From assembly GCA_023384675.1 (NCBI GenBank), contig JAHDVK010000024.1, positions 1 through 64,000 of the forward strand: 64,000 bases of DNA, written 5' to 3'. Numbering within the stretch: position 1 is the stretch's first letter; every line of letters begins with the position of its first letter. The position numbers and the translations under genes are program-made. Positions 63,513 to 64,000 of this stretch are shown here, piece by piece. Source of the stretch: Bryobacteraceae bacterium (GTDB lineage: Bacteria > Acidobacteriota > Terriglobia > Bryobacterales > Bryobacteraceae). Under the pieces are notes generated by a model that saw nothing but the letters and a program-made list of their open reading frames with translations, did no database searches and had not been told where the DNA came from.

Positions 63513-64000
63513 TAACGAGCGGGACTTTCCGGAAGCTGAGCCGGCTCAGCGCAATGGGGCCGGGAGAATTGGCGCACCGGTTCCGGGAGAGGATCTTCGT
63601 GGAGCTGGACCGGATGAACGCCGGCATCCGAGCCGCCGCCTCGCCCTGCGCTGTTGATATGCCCTTCAAAACCTACCTTATGGGAGCGCCCGCCCGCAGG
63701 TTTTATCCGGGTCAACGAGAGGACCTGCGACCATTTGTTGAAGCGAAGTTTCCCGCCTGGATTGATCGGGCTGTGGAGGAAGCAGAGCGGCTCTGCCGCC
63801 ACGAGATCACACTTCTCGGACATCCGGGAGTCGCGATCGGCGCGGAGATCGACTGGCACCGCGATCCAATTACGGGAAGGATCTGGGAGCGTCAATTCTG
63901 GGCCGATTACCGGCCCGTTCACGAGAGTGGCGGCCGCGACTCGAAATTCATTCACGAATTGAATCGTCACCAACACCTGCCGCGCCTAGCCAAAGCGTAT
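63500..64000 (+). CDS. Heparinase II/III-like protein, N-terminal part (cut by window edge)
   Basis: An open frame from ATG 63500 runs to the window end for 167 residues. It has an N-terminal helical region (SRLSAMGPGELAHRFRERIF), IGAEIDWHRDPITGRIWE and ELNRHQHLPRLAKAY, a pattern of the heparinase II/III family, whose toroid domain precedes a beta domain that should follow beyond 64000. It may cut or edit the polymer during synthesis. The true length is unknown. Confidence 0.8.
   Translation, partial: MSSLITSGTFRKLSRLSAMGPGELAHRFRERIFVELDRMNAGIRAAASPCAVDMPFKTYLMGAPARRFYPGQREDLRPFVEAKFPAWIDRAVEEAERLCRHEITLLGHPGVAIGAEIDWHRDPITGRIWERQFWADYRPVHESGGRDSKFIHELNRHQHLPRLAKAY

Overview
The window looks like chromosomal DNA of a Bryobacterales/Solibacterales-type acidobacterium. 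The sequence-level reasons are the GC-rich, ala/pro-rich coding, an Oar-like TonB receptor with an N-terminal carboxypeptidase-regulatory domain, a VWFA-related protein of the TIGR03436 type, a TIGR03790-type protein, and a secreted NHL protein ending in a TIGR03437-type domain. These families are known mainly from that lineage. The taxonomic call is inference.

Layout. 0.2-10.2 kb: an aldehyde dehydrogenase, a NUDIX/AlkA-type pair, a VWA protein, a large TonB receptor, an intact ISAzo13-family insertion sequence and rfbD. The receptor/IS block lies between two diverged 96-bp direct repeats that contain the 3' ends of the VWA gene and of rfbD, and the IS splits the receptor's terminator. 10.3-16.4 kb: PilZ, LysR and secreted-protein genes, then a glycosyltransferase/PHP-phosphoesterase pair. 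16.5-26.4 kb: one long minus-strand run. In transcription order it is an OmpA-like/Ig-repeat outer-membrane protein, acyP, apt, ispE, prs, rplY, pth, rpsF, rpsR, rplI and a HEAT/SEC-C protein, many overlapping or nearly touching.

26.8-32.5 kb: an aquaporin pseudogene, then ilvB-ilvN-ilvC-cimA for branched-chain amino acid synthesis. CimA supplies 2-oxobutyrate through citramalate. The operon is preceded by a textbook-style attenuator that I read from the sequence: a Val/Ile/Leu-rich leader peptide, an antiterminator and a terminator with a U-run. 32.6-37.2 kb: a response regulator, a membrane protein with a degenerate GGDEF-like domain, a glycine-zipper secreted protein and a sugar isomerase-like protein. 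37.3 kb: an initiator tRNA-Met.

37.4-44.9 kb is loosely packed and contains decayed genes (a frameshifted amidohydrolase and a transposase relic) among a site-2 protease, a class A penicillin-binding protein, a PRC-barrel protein and a CxxCH/Met-His-rich exported protein. 44.9-64.0 kb is a nearly continuous plus-strand exopolysaccharide cluster: Wza-like export protein, outer-membrane barrel, Wzc-type tyrosine kinase, NHL/TIGR03437 protein, GT2, two CelD-like acyltransferases around a DegT-like enzyme, polysaccharide deacetylase, O-antigen ligase/polymerase, Wzx flippase, AsnB-like amidotransferase, two GT4 enzymes and the start of a heparinase II/III-like protein. Together these could build, modify, flip, polymerise and export a surface polysaccharide by a Wzx/Wzy-like route.

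The observations I rate highest are the ilv attenuator, the repeat-flanked receptor block with the IS in its terminator, the apparently split GT2 gene, and the unusual domain order of the OmpA/Ig protein. No CRISPR array, rRNA or phage module was seen.
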